Below, piece by piece: positions 35,585 to 49,827 of a stretch of 64,000 bases of DNA (position 1 is its first letter; every line of letters begins with the position of its first letter). The position numbers and the translations under genes are program-made. The stretch spans positions 372,001-436,000 of the forward strand of contig WHVA01000014.1 of assembly GCA_015179125.1 (NCBI GenBank), given 5' to 3'. The notes under the pieces are model-generated. The model made no database searches, was not told the origin of the DNA, and saw only the letters and a program-made list of their open reading frames with translations. This stretch comes from Gautieria morchelliformis (lineage: Eukaryota; Basidiomycota; Agaricomycetes; Gomphales; Gomphaceae).

Positions 35585-35766
35585 TGTTGCGTCATGTGAT
35601 ACAGTCAGAGTATTAGTCAGCATTCGGTGCTATACAGTAGAATGCAGCTGAGTTTGAAGGAAGAATCACACTTATCTTCCTCCGAACTCAGGCAAGTTAT
35701 TAGTATCTTGTAGATAGGAAGAATCACACTGATCTTCCTCCGAACTCAGACATCACTGCGCTAACA
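35585..35766 (+). repeat. 3' LTR of the copia element
   Basis: Same length and ends as the 5' LTR, with roughly four to five substitutions, mostly around 35642-35660 and near 35731. About 2-3 percent divergence suggests a fairly recent insertion, older than the two nested ones. Confidence 0.93.
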
Positions 35767-35848
35767 CTCAGTTCGTTCGCAATCTATGAGCAACAGATAC
35801 TTTCCAATGATTATTGTTATGGCAGAATGTTGACGTATGTGGCGCCTT

Positions 35849-38386
35849 TGTTTTGGAACCCTTCAAGACTTTGGTGTCAGAGCTAACACTTTGGTCTATC
35901 AGAACGTGTCGTATACGAAACTCAAAGAATATTAAACAATGCTGCAGCACAACTCCGGAAATAATTTAATATTTGTACCTTGGTTGCAATCCACGTAAAA
36001 ACTAGTCCAAGTTAATACGGATGGAAGGCAATATGTTTCTTAGCAGCACTGAACAATAAACTAAAAGTCTGTAGGTTCGAGGACGACTATTGGGGTCCAA
36101 GTATTCCAAAAAGATAGGAATGGCTTCACAGGAGAGTTTGTAAGTGGACTGACCCGATTAACGTCAATGCACTGCAATAAACGAGCGACTAGGGTTTAAG
36201 AAGTGACTTGTGAAAGTCACTGAACAGGAAAGTCACTGATCAGTTCATCTCGGGTATTGGAGAGCTAATTGACAAGGAAATCGATTGTCAGACTCACTCT
36301 GCAGAATTTCACCTGGAGTGTTAGTCCAGGTGGCTAAGTAGAAACGCAACTACTCAACTGAGAATTAATACACTAAGTAAGTGTAATAACCCTAGCTGGG
36401 GTTAGCAGCTTAGTAAGCTGTGCAAGCTTGGCAAGTCACACGAGGTACTGTCATGACCGGTTTATTTCTCCTACCGCGCTACCTCCATGTTCCCCCTCGT
36501 CACTCCCTAGCATCTTCGTCAGAGTTCGCCGCACCTGCCGACCACTCCTCCTCTACATCCACCCTACTCGCTGTTCACCTCATCCCCCGAACCGCTGTTC
36601 GCTGCTCGCGCATTTTGCCAGCAGGCACGCCATCAAAAATGATCGATACCAATCACTCGGCATGATGGTTCATCATTAGCCCCATCATCTTCTTAATCCA
36701 ACCCCACTGGGTGTTCGTATGACCAATGTGTGTTCACAGGGCGTCCCTTCCATAAGTCGTGCGGGATCAACCCAGTCAACAAAGAGTCCGTGCAGGGTAG
36801 CATGTATGCGGGTCCCAAGACATGGTTTTGTCCATAAGTGCCTTCGCCCCCTTTTACTCTCCGTCGTTCCACGTTCGCATTCTTCCCTCACTCTATTGTA
36901 TGTTTATTCCATCTCCTTAGTATCATGACTGCGCACCCCTATCCAACCCTGACTTGTGATGGCCTCTTTCCTATTCGCTGATACCGTACGAGCATTCGAT
37001 ATAAGTAGTTCACATTCGCATGTATATTCCCCAGTTCAATTATCATACGTCGTCCATCTTGTGCAAACTTGACCTCACTGTGATCATCATCTTAAGCCTT
37101 CTCTTGGAGATTTCTATCTTCGACCAGCAAAGGACTTAGGCATCACTGGTGAGTTCTCATACTTCATCTTCATTACCTTAGCCTTCGAACCATTTTCTAT
37201 GCTGTTGGCGAAGGGCTCCGAAGGAGCACCTTCGCCAGCGAAGGGATTGTCGAGACTTAGACAGCCCTTCCGTGACACCTTGCACGTTACATCGTCAAGA
37301 ACCACGGGCTATTTCGCTATGACTGTAGATAGGGTGAGCCCCATTTAGGTGAACCCTCTTACTTTGTGAACATTCATTGGTTCACCTATTCGCCGAACGG
37401 CATACTTATTCGCACAAGTTATTCGGGCATTCGCTGTGTTCACTAATACACGATATTAACGCTTGAAAACCAATCTTGACAGGTACGTGGATAGTAGACG
37501 ATGATGTATTGGCTGATTCACTGCTAAAATTGCAGGCTATTTATACTGCATCTATCTAGCTTATGTAACTACTGCTAGGAACCTTGTAGAGGCTTCTACT
37601 ACTGTGAAGAACCTTGTGGAAGCTTAGAGAAGCTTCAGGAAAGGTTTGGAAACTATTGGAAGGCTGTGGAAGGTTCTATTGCTATATTGGGTTAAAGTCA
37701 CAGCTCTGTGACAGTAAAGCTAAGAGTATGTAAGAAACTCCCACGCTCATGTGATTATCATGTGACGAAGGAAAGTCATGTGACTTCAAGCTGGATTAAG
37801 GTCATGTGATTGTCAGGTGACCGTAGATAATCAAGTGACTTTGAGGTCAGGTGATTGTCAGGTGACTGGAGGTCATGTGATAGTCATGTGACCATGGGGG
37901 ATTCTTAGCTAAACTATCAAGAGATTGTTGTATGTGGACCCAATGTGAGTGTAGCTATGGCACAGCACAGCCTAGCATAGCCTTGTTGCTATGGTAGCAT
38001 AGGTTGGGCTGAGTTTGTATTGCACAAACTGTGGAGGCTTGGGAATAAATTGCTATTTCCAGAGTGCTGAGTCCGAACCGGTAGGTTGGCCAGAGTTTGT
38101 GGGTGCGTAAGTGTCCACAAGTGTCCACAGGCTCGAGTTCGGGCTCGCGTGCGTTTGAATAAGCAGAGTTGTGGATACATGTGGATTCATAACTCTGCTG
38201 CAACAGAATAGAAGTGTTTTGAGCCAAAGACTTCATTAAAAATGGCGAAAAAATGGTAGGAAATTAGAGGAAGTTTAAATAGTTCATCCCCAATGATAGC
38301 AATACCAGTATGCTATATTTTAAGGTCACTATTTCGAAAATACATGGAATTTCTCCTATTTGACCGGCAAAGCAGGATCCCATACA
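35849..38386 (+). mobile_element. Solo-LTR-like element, family A copy 2, with a nested insertion
   Basis: Starts TGTTTTGGAACCC and ends GGATCCCATACA, flanked by GCCTT at 35844-35848 and 38387-38391. It aligns with copy 1 at both ends. Without the 1033-bp insertion and one target copy it is about 1500 bp. A cluster of CA(T/G/A)GTGA motifs at 37745-37895 is not seen in copy 1. Confidence 0.85.
36449..37481 (+). mobile_element. Solo-LTR-like element, family C copy 1, nested in family A
   Basis: Starts TGTCATGACCGG and ends CAATCTTGACA, with the 5-bp duplication GGTAC at 36444-36448 and 37482-37486. A hairpin with arms GGCGAAGG and CCTTCGCC sits at 37207-37236. A longer copy in the opposite direction lies at 53199-54473. 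Confidence 0.83.
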
Positions 38387-38391
38387 GCCTT

Positions 38392-40649
38392 GCCACTACG
38401 TAGTATTCGGAATACAACTTCCAGGAGGCCCCTGTCATTTTTACTCAAGGCTCGATGAATTTTCAGTGCTGGCAGTTTCACAGATAAAGGAAGACCTATG
38501 CGCGCGTACGCGGAGGTTCCTAAAATGGGTATCAAGCTAGCGGATCAGAACTGTGCTTGCTGAGAGGGTGAGCACTTTGCTGCTTAGATATGGTCAGTTT
38601 GGTGCATCTTTCTCAGTGGAAGCGCTCCCAGTCATGTCCCTGTGCCTCTTAAGTTTGATTTCGCCCTGTGAGTCATCCTCTAAGCTATAAGAGAGCTCTT
38701 AGAAGCAGCAGTGACCACGAAATCATCGATCACTGTATCATTGACGTATCTAATACATGATCACACTGAGTTCTTTATATTATGCCAAAGTGTTGGATGG
38801 ACACATGTTTAACATAAAGTTCTCACTTTTGATACTGAGGTTCGTTAATGTTTCTGACTAAATTGTGGGAGTTGTCTAATCCAGTTTCGACTCGCGCTGT
38901 CTCGACGGACGTGGTGAAGCTCAGTGTGCGGTTGGGCTGATCTGAGCATTAGCTCAGAGGGTGCGCAGAGAAGGGCTCGCCACTTACCCAAGGCCGCTGA
39001 CCCGCGGTGAGCTCTCGTGGCCAGCCCGACCGGAGGCAGCGGTACTGGCGATGGAGCTGTTTGGCAGGTTGCTTAGGTGCCTCGTGGCTACTTGCTCGAA
39101 TGCTTGGAAGGACTATGCAATGGGACAAGGTTGTGGTTGGTGAGGATGAGGAATAGAGTGTTGGAGGTCAGGATCATCTCAGTAGACTCTCAACGAAGAT
39201 TTGGAATAAACTGTTAAGAACTGAACTCTGTAACTATCAAACAAGATTACAGCAATTTCAGGAGGCAGAAAAAATCGATTCTGGATAATTTTGTTCATAC
39301 ATTCGTGCTAGCTATTTATACTATTTTAGTAGTAAGTACTAGTACTCAAGATACTAGATAAATGGGTCGGGAAGGCTGTTTGTAACTAGGGAGTGACTAA
39401 TTAATAGTCATAATGTCATGGGGTGATGGGGATGATGTTAGGATTCTCTGGGCTTTGGAGCAAGGGTCTATACCTAGTATACAAAGCCCCTGTCAACATA
39501 ATACTGAGATAATAGCCAGTGAGACGTGTCATGGAGCTAGAATAGAGAATGATACTATATTTGCCCTGCCTAGCATAAATGCTAGGCTTGGAGATGGGGC
39601 CGCTGTCTCTGTGCCTTTCTTGTGTGGCAGCTGATTGAGTATATGTGTTGCAGATGACTTTCTCAGGTCATTCCACAACACCCTGTACCCCTGCGCAGTC
39701 TACTATTCTCTGCGGCGTTTGGTGCCCGTACCCCTCGGTACCTATGGCCTGGCGCCTGTCGACGTCATGGCTGATACCATCACCCGATAGGCGCGCCGTC
39801 CCTGATCGGCCGCACGTGGCCGACGCTCGAACTCCTGTATACTACCCGATCTATGGGTAATATAGCGTGTCGTAAGATTCGTGTGATCGTCGTTTGCGCC
39901 GACGTCTATCGTGAATGTAATTTGTGTTTCTTTTGATTTTTTTTGTTTTGATTTTCTCTTCTTTTTTTATTAGTTTCTTTTTATATAAATGATTTGAGTA
40001 AGATAATTGCGTTTATCACAACAGCGATGGCTTTCTCCAAAAGGGAATGCATGGAACTGCGGATGTCGTGCGTCATGCCGGGTGTGGCGAAAGCTTCGAC
40101 CAAATAGCTGGTGCTTCCGAAAGCCTGGCTTGATCCGCAGCTGACCAAGCTCATTGTTAGGGCATCAGACCCGGGGCAAACCGCGTCACCCCGTGTCACC
40201 CCATTGTGACTCAATATGCGCCGCAGTCTCATTGTTCCACTCATCTATTGTTCTACGTGCCTATTGTAGTTTAGTTCCCATTGTTCTTCTACACTATATA
40301 TTAGGTAGCTAGAAGCCACTCTTCCCTCAGTACTTTGCACTCGCGCAACTACTGAGGTAAGATATTCGGCATATTTCTCATGTTCACTTTACTTATACGC
40401 ATGTATAGATTATTCCCATAGGTGAACTTATATAGTACTTTGCACTCGCGCAACTACTGAGATTATTCCCATAGATATATATATATATTTATAACCAAGT
40501 CTTACACTCTGCATGTTTGGCTGTTCCATGGGTGCATACATGATTCATGATACTATATGAACAGGGATATATTTTGCATGATCCTATTTACCCCAATGCA
40601 CTTGACCTTACTGATGCATTTGACCTTACCGAGGCGTTTGACCTGCACC
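38392..40649. other. Gene-poor region, probable transposon debris
   Basis: One open stretch without an ATG (about 39645-39804) reads DDFLRSFHNTLYP, LRRLVPVPLGTYGLAPVDV and then a stop, which looks like a protein C terminus, but I do not recognise the family. A TGTTAGGGCATCAG near 40156 resembles an LTR start. Poly-T tracts occur at 39925-39985. The rest is AT-rich and empty. Confidence 0.35.
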
Positions 40650-40677
40650 CCCGCGCGAAGCGCGGGTACCCACCTAG
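40650..40677 (+). mobile_element. Helitron-like 3' terminus
   Basis: A perfect 7-bp stem, CCCGCGC (40650-40656) and GCGCGGG (40660-40666) with a GAA loop, is followed 8 bp later by CTAG and then T. A GC-rich hairpin 7-12 bp before a CTRR end next to T is the hallmark of Helitron 3' ends. The 5' TC end and the length are not identified; no Rep/helicase is in the window, so it would be non-autonomous. Confidence 0.55.
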
Positions 40678-42412
40678 TCTTACTTTGAAACCAGCATCGT
40701 TACTTGGGTTTATGTAATTAGGCTTCTTTTCGATACATATGGTAAAATTTCATATAATCTTTTCTTTATAAACGTTATTCTCGCTCACCTGTCAATCAAG
40801 TATCATTGCATGGCTTTTTCTCATATAAGGTTATCTATTGTTCACTTGGATCAATGATTGACTCTGGGCATTACAGTTGCAGTTACACTGTTGTGGCCGC
40901 AATGGTTGGCGACGACTTCTGAATGTATGACGACCTAGAGTTGTGTATATCGTATAGGGGATAACATCGTAGGTTTATGCTTGATAGAAGTGTAAAACAG
41001 CTTTCAGATACAAGGGTAGGGGTTATTGGCCTTTATCAGCACTGACTGTACGGTAAGTATCGTCCTCTTGATGATGTCTTCGGGACTTACCAATGTGGAA
41101 AGTCAACCTTGTATCCCGTATGTGTCATGTTCTGTCTCTGATTCCAAAGGTCCGAGCACTTTACACCTATCGCAGATCCATGCTGTATACAATTGCAACT
41201 GGAAGGTGACATGTATAACGGCTGAGTCCGTGGTTCAATAGTTGGCTCATCTTCTCGAACTCCATGGTGATAAAAAAATCTCTGTAGATATCAAAAGTCT
41301 CATCTATCTTTCCAGGCGTCGTGGTGCCACACCTGCCTAGGCCGGGCGGTGTTAGGCCATCGGCCTTATGCATGGGTTTCACCACTTATACGTGTGAAGC
41401 CGGGTTATGCCCTTTCATGTTAGATAGAACATGGAGGGCTTACATTGATAACGGTACCTGTCCCTTGTGACACTTGATAACACGCGACAGGTATGCATTG
41501 AAGAGCTTATTTGCCAATGAGCTAACCAAGGAAGTCAGTGGCTGTCTTTCTTGACGCAAGTAACTTACCTCATCTTGAGTCGCCTCTAACCCTGTATTTC
41601 CGGTTCTACTCGTCAGTTTTAGTTCCGTGAGTCCATTTACCTTCTCATAACGAGTTTGACACAAAGCATGGTACGTCGCAGCCGGTCAATCGCTGTGCCC
41701 TGCGTGGTAGCAATCTTCTCAATATGCGTGAGATAATTTCAGTAAGCAGGAAGCTGGAGGGGGTTCAATGCACCCTATTCCTTAACGTTATTTCATGCTG
41801 GTGGACGCATCAATGAATCCCCGATGGCGACTTACCGGGATCGAGTTACGAGTAAAGATGGCAAGCATTCCCGTCTCGGTCACGGTTTCTTGTACTATAC
41901 TCGGGCCGAGCAGACTTCCTGTCAATATTTCAATATTGCAAGGGGGACAGAATGATACAGCATTTCCTCCAAGTTGTCTGTGTACATACCGGCGGCCACA
42001 ACTCGAAGCACTGACCACGAATACAACGGCAGACGTTGGCGGTTGGCAATATTGGTCCAGGAGCTGCGAGCAGACTACTAGACGGGGACCGCAGATTCGT
42101 CCACCTCAGAAGTGTGCCACCCATCAGCATTCAACAGCTGGAAGAGCCTTGTATTCTCGGAAGTTGGTCAACAGTAATGCAAATGTTCCGACGGCCCCTT
42201 CTGGACACATGATCTTCTAAGACGTTAATCAGCTACTTAGTCTAGCTACTTCAAAAAATTCTCGTGATGCACATGTCCCCTTGAGTCTGACATAACCAGC
42301 CGCTCCCCGAGCCACGTGAAAAGTCCAATTTTTTTCGCAGGAATGCATCGCGCTGTTAAGAGAAACTTGAATTAGGCCTCTCGACACCCACTTACACTAT
42401 CGTCGCGTAGAA
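40678..42412. other. No gene confirmed; possible broken minus-strand gene
   Basis: On the minus strand near 41650-41740 a frame reads IEKIATTQGTAIDRLRRTML, and near 41200-41270 ITMEFEKMSQLLNHGLSRYT. Both look like helical protein segments, but I could not join them with a continuous frame nor name the family. A relic of a split coding gene is possible. Confidence 0.25.
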
Positions 42413-43606
42413 ATGGCCTTACTGGATACAGTACGGCTCCTGTGGGTCCTGCCCTTTTCCCTCCCCCCACTCCTCTACTACTTTCTCTCGTACTCAAGAC
42501 AACACCGTCAGCACATCGTTCCTCGATCTCAAGAGCGCGTTCTCATCCTCGGCGCGTCTTCTGGAATTGGGAGGGCCATAGCTCACCTGTACGCGTCGCG
42601 GGGTGCGTGTGTATGCATCGTCGGCAGACGAGAGGACAAACTTGAGGCTGTCAGGCTGGAGTGTGTAGATTTGCTGCCCTCACACAAGGACGCCAAAATC
42701 CTGAAATTGAGTGAGGACTTTTCCGATCCTGAGGGCCTCCTGCGCATTCGGGATCGACTTACCCAGGGTATGCCGTAGCGACACGTCTATCGCCCCTAGC
42801 TGATTCGTTTTCTCTGCGTCGAAAGAATGGGATGGCTTGGACACGCTCGTAGTCAATGCGGGTGTCTCTGCATTACAGCCGCTACTCGCTATAGCGGGCG
42901 TGCCAACCGACCAGGTTGGCTTGCGCATGACTGATATCGACGGTTTGAGTCGCGTTCGCGACGTTGCGAACGCAGCAATGCGAGGCAATTTCACAGGTCC
43001 ATTGCTGTCTGCCGTTACATACGTGAGCCTTTCCCCGCGGTCGCTCTGTTCTAACACTGACATTTCCTTCCCATGTGGCAGATTCCCTTACTCGCCCAGA
43101 CGTCTAGGAGCCCCTCAATTCTTCTGGTGTCTTCTATTGCCGCTGTTATCCCTGCCCCCACGCGCACCCTTTACGCAGCTTCAAAGGCCGCCTCCCTCCT
43201 TCTTTTCCAGGCATTGTCCATCGAACACCCTGAAATTCAGTTCACAACTGTTTTACCCTCTACCGTGAGTCTGTCTCCGTCAATTCAACACTAGAGCATA
43301 GTCACAGTACAATGCCATTTCAAAGGTTGAAGGGGACTTTCGCGCCTCTGCCGTGGACGGTGGAACTGTCCGCGAAAGTCTCAGTAAGGTGGTTATATAC
43401 TCTTCATATTGTTTCTACCGCTGTCAAACCTCTAATATCCACAGAGCCTGAAAAGAGACCGTGTTGCGAGGGGCTGCCTGCTAGCTATTGATGCCGGGCA
43501 ACGCACATTGTGGCTCCCATGGTCGTACCGGCTGGCTCATCTCCTATACTGGATCCTCCCTGGTCTCGTCGACGCGGGCGCGCGTAGGAAGTACAGATTC
43601 AGATAA
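42413..43606 (+). CDS. Membrane-anchored short-chain dehydrogenase/reductase
   Basis: Five exons: 42413-42767, 42826-43022, 43082-43264, 43326-43388 and 43445-43606, giving 319 aa. An N-terminal hydrophobic helix (RLLWVLPFSLPPLLYYFL) precedes the NAD(P)-binding site GASSGIGRAIA. NAG appears in LVVNAGVS, the catalytic Ser in LLVSSIAAV, and the Tyr-Lys pair in LYAASKAAS (YxxxK). This suits a classical SDR anchored in the ER or a lipid-droplet membrane, acting on a lipid or steroid-like ketone; the substrate is unknown. The donor of intron 4 (AAG before GTGGTT) was chosen for frame and is the weakest splice site. Confidence 0.85.
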
Positions 43607-43894
43607 TATTCGCTCGGACATGCTGTAGGGTTTGTAGATCTCATGTCGTTCTTTTGATCTCCTAATCATTTGGGGATTTGTCACTCTTACTTCTAAGGCT
43701 TATTCCAGTAGCTGAAACACGCTCAGAGAGTAATGATCATCTGTCTCAGAATTATGGCTAACATAACACGGCGACGAACACGCATATGCAGTTCAAACAG
43801 AAAACGACACGCGGGAAATCGGAGCAAAATAAAGACAAAGTAGTATCGCAACGCTTCACGCCGCAACACCAGGACGAAGAAATAACCGGTTCTG

Positions 43895-45720
43895 TTATTG
43901 AGCGTAAGTGGAACGATTTGCAGCCACAGCTATGGCGTGAGCCTGCAAGACTTCACGCGCATGCACGTGTACATGAGTGGGTGCTGTGCCCTCAGTGCAG
44001 ATCTCGATGCCTTGGATCCAGGTGTGCGCCATGGCGTCTTCGATCAGGCATCGTGTCTTGGGATCTGGGTCGAGCATCTTACGCAGAAGAGAGCGACATG
44101 CCCGAGGGGAGAGGTTGTTAATGGTCGCGGGGCAAGTCGACGCAGTGCTGTTGGTCGCACACGCCGCTGTGTATGCGGCGTACAGAGGGTCTGACTGTTG
44201 TGCAACGCGCCATGGCAGCTCTTGGAAGTGCAAGCAGTAGTATACGATACCGCAGGCCCAGATGTCTACAAGGCGAGCGTCGTAGGCTAGGACATCCGGT
44301 GAGACAAGGAAGTAGCGGCGTGAAAAGCACGTACTCTTCTGCGTGAACTGCTCCGGTGCAATGTAGGGCTCGCTACCACACAGACCCGTTGACATGTGCA
44401 CAGTCGCCTCCCAAGGAAGGCGGTAGACCGTTGAAGCACCGTAATCACCAATCTAGGCCACGTGATAGCTAAACACCAAACCCAAGATGGAATGGTCAAT
44501 CCGGCATACCTTCAGATGGCCTCGAGCATCAAAAAACAAGTTTTCTGGCTTGATGTCGCGGTGGGCGACACCCTGGCCGTGCAAATATGCGACGCCGCAG
44601 AGGATCTGCTTGAAGCAGCACTCCACCTCGCTGGGTGACATCCCACCCTTCTTGATAGCTGCGTACAAGTCGCCTCCTGGACAGTATTCCATGACTTCAC
44701 ACCAGCGTTGCTGCTCGTCTTGTACGAGGTCCACGGTCTCGACGATATTGATGTGGTGTAAGGTCGACGATATACAAAACTCGGATGTCAGCTTCTTGAC
44801 GTATTCTTTCTCTGTCTCGTTCTTTCGTCTTTTGCGAAATTCCTGAAAGGAGAGCCGGATGAATGGGACGATCAGGTAGATCCAGATTAGTAGCGCACCT
44901 TAACTGCGTATAGCTTCTCCTCGCTCCTGTCCCATTTATGTGCCAGCCGCACAACAGATGTAGCTCCCCTGCCAATAGCCACCCTTTCGCACACCCCATA
45001 TTTCCTTAGCAAGCTGGCTGTATCAGTTGATGAGTCTGATTTCCTGCTGCTTCCGCCGGAGGAACGCCCTGAGGATTTGCGTGCCAGCTTGGGGCCTGTT
45101 CCGAGGAGTTCCTTCAATGTGAATTTGCCCTCTCCATCGCTCGACTTGATCGATGAGGCGCGCGAAGGAGGCACCGCCCGCGTAGTCAGCTCAGACGTTG
45201 CGAGATCCTTGGCATTTACTCCATCACTACGGGAAACACTGACAGCACGACTAGGTGGCCGAGTCGATGGTGGACTGGGACCCCAATCACTCTCGGAGGC
45301 TGAAGGGGAGTCTCCGGTGGAAGGCGTGTTGGTTCCAGTGGTTGCACCGGATTTGGGTTTGGGAAGATCGATTTGCCCACGTCCGGGACGCACCTTGTGC
45401 ACGATGGGCGGAGGTGGGTTGCTCGGTGGCGTCGGAGCACCGGTGCGGGCTGGTGCCTGACTATTGCCATTGAACATGCGCTTAACGCCAGTGGTAAGGG
45501 TGAACGAAGGTTTGCGTTCCTTTGTCTTGGCAAGTGCAGGGCTAAGGGAGGTAGAGGTGGCGGGAACAACAGTTCTTGTGGGGGAGCCGTTTATGACAGC
45601 ATGCTCTGGGGGTGAGCTGGGGGAAAGGAAGGCATGCTCGTTTCTGTCCTGTTCATGCGGAGGCCTGTCGGCATCCTGACCTTCCCCCTCGCCGGCCTGA
45701 GAGGTCTCTGATTCGGGCAT
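43895..45720 (-). CDS. HAL/NPR-type serine/threonine protein kinase
   Basis: Four exons, 5' to 3': 45720-44899, 44842-44510, 44452-44335 and 44286-43895, giving 554 aa. The first ~240 residues are Ser/Pro/Thr-rich and disordered. The kinase domain follows: glycine loop GRGATSVVRLA, lysine in LYAVK, LHHINIVETVDLV, EYCPGGDLY, catalytic loop HRDIKPEN, activation segment starting IGDYGAS, SEPYIAPEQF, VDIWACGIVYY and a helix-I region ending HTWIQGIEI. This order and the disordered N terminus fit the fungal HAL4/SAT4-HAL5 group that regulates potassium uptake and nutrient transporter stability. The usual DFG is DYG. It is convergent with the SDR gene. Confidence 0.88.
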
Positions 45721-46780
45721 TATATTGTGGAAAGGTGGGAGAAGGCGTAGTCGTCGTCGAAATGAAGAATGAGATGATCGCTGATATTTTGGAGGCTATT
45801 TGGACACGTGAGGATAGCGTGGTCTAATAAACTTTATTGGGCCATGCTGCAGACAGATGTAGGGGATGTGTGGGGAGTAGAAGACGAGGACAAGGAGACT
45901 GTCGTACGAGAGAATGGGCCGAAACCCTCTCGCCGAAGCCGCAAATGGCGCGGCAGGAGAAACTTGGAGACTGGAAAAAGGTAGGGCGGAGGGGGATGCG
46001 GGGTGGGACAAAATGAGCTGCTCAGCGGAAACCTTATGAGGGAGCGCGATTCACACTCCGCTTGAAACTCTTGGCCTCCGAGGCGCCAAATTAATGAACT
46101 CTGATACGGTCTAATCGAACTTCGGAACTCAAGAAGCCCTGCAATAACGTTATAGAGAATATCCATGCCTAAAGGGACAATGTGTCGTCGCTGAGCTTGG
46201 CTGACGCTTGGCAGCCCTTCATGACGCATGCTTATTTGCAACACGAGCCTCGCTGAGCACGGTCCTATCGATGGCCAGATGAGCGAGGCGTCGTCGGACC
46301 GAGCGTTGTCCAGGAATAGAGGCCTCGCTGCGCTATGATCTCATCACCGGACCACCGTGACGGTCTTCTGCAACCGCGATCCTGGACAAGCTTGCCCATT
46401 TCGAGCAATACGGCAACGCTGCCGCATGAGAGAAGCAAAGACTCTTCGACGAGCAGACGCTGTCAATATGCGATCTGGCCGTGGTGGGTGGATGGTTGGA
46501 GAGACTTCGTCGCAGCCTGCTATTGGGCCTGTACGCGCACCGCCAGCCGGAGCTTCGATAAGAGATGCTGGGAAGTGGGATCCCGTGGCGCGCGTAGTAA
46601 TACATGGACCTACAACTAGCATGAGATGTCCATACGGACCCACAGGCACCCAGTCGGACTCGAAAACTGTACAGTCTGACCAAGCACCTCATTTGTCCAC
46701 CACCCCCTCAAGAACAAGGTCAGTCGCCACTCTCGTCTTGCGCTTTCTCTCTCACCAGGCCCGCTTAGACCCCTCCGGCC
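45721..46780. other. Divergent spacer between kinase and RPL19
   Basis: About 1 kb without a recognisable gene; both neighbours start outwards, so it holds two promoters. Open frames near 46335-46836 overlap on both strands and look like chance. Confidence 0.4.
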
Positions 46781-47475
46781 ATGGTCAACCTCCGCTCACA
46801 AAAACGACTCGCCGCCTCCGTCGCGGGCGTCGGTAAACGCAAAATCTGGCTTGACCCCGCCGAGCAGGCAGAGATTGGCAACGCCAACTCACGGAACCAC
46901 ATTAAAAAGCTCATCAAGGACGGTCGTGTTATCATCAAGCCAACCACCGTCCACTCCCATGCCCGCACCCGTGATCTCCTCGCTGCAAAGCGAAAGGGTC
47001 GCCACACTGGTCCCGGTAAGAGGAAGGGTACAGCCGAGGCCCGGATGCCTACCAAAGTCCTGTGGATGCGAAGGCAGCGGGTCTTGCGAAGACTCCTCAG
47101 GAAGTACCGTGAAGCTGGGAAAATTGACAAGCACCTGTGCGCTTCCACACTCCCTGATCCCACGTTTGTCTCACATGCCACCACGCAGCTACCACTCACT
47201 CTACCAAAAGTCCAAGGGTAACGTCTTCAAGAACAAGCGTGTGTTGATGGAGTACATCCACAAGGCCAAGGCTGAGAAAACCCGGACAAAGGTCCTCACA
47301 GACCAGATGGAGGCCAGGAGAGTCAAGAACAAGGTGCGCAGCTCCAGCTTCTCCTGTCTCTTGTTCCTGTATTGATCTACTGTTTTAGGCTGCCCGGGAA
47401 CGTCGCGCCGCTCGTGTTGCAGAGAAGCGCCAAGCCATTTTTGCCGTCGAGCAGGAGGCACCAGTCAAGGAGTAA
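46781..47475 (+). CDS. RPL19: 60S ribosomal protein L19 (eL19)
   Basis: Three exons: 46781-47136, 47189-47333 and 47389-47475, giving 195 aa. The family start [14 protein letters not shown] is followed by [52 protein letters not shown] and [19 protein letters not shown]. The C-terminal helix is basic with RRVKNKAARERR. It is a structural protein of the large subunit that forms an intersubunit bridge. Length and motifs are normal for a functional copy. Confidence 0.97.
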
Positions 47476-47712
47476 ATCAAGTGCTTATTCTGTATCTTCT
47501 ACTTCCTATGCATGCATGTTCTACTGCCGTGATACTTCTACATTCATGCTTTCATGCTCTGCGCCCATCGACTGTTCTTGTTAGTGTGTGTCAATCGCCT
47601 GAACCAGTAGTCTACTCCGACCGTTAGTTATCTTTGTTCTCCACACCCACGTACGCAGCGGAACGGCTGTCTCAACGCAGCCTTCCGTTCGCTGGTATTC
47701 TTTGATTCTACT

Positions 47713-49827
<2,115 letters not shown>

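Larger units (their letters stand above)
29295..35766 (+). mobile_element. Ty1/copia retrotransposon with two nested insertions
   Basis: The 182-bp LTRs at both ends differ at only a few positions. The target duplication CTCAG lies at 29290-29294 and 35767-35771. Order is LTR, Gag-protease-integrase, RT, RNase H, polypurine tract (CAAGGGGG), LTR. Insertions at 32265-33713 and 34519-34916 interrupt RT; removing each with one copy of its duplication rejoins RT in frame. The coding part also has stop codons and a frameshift, so this copy is inactive. Confidence 0.95.

Noticed and set aside
41795-42220. 141-aa plus-strand frame
   Set aside because: No recognisable domain and equally long frames on the other strand; composition not coding-like enough to report as a gene.
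46333-46836. Overlapping frames on both strands before RPL19
   Set aside because: No conserved motif, no splice structure, several mutually exclusive frames; treated as promoter region.
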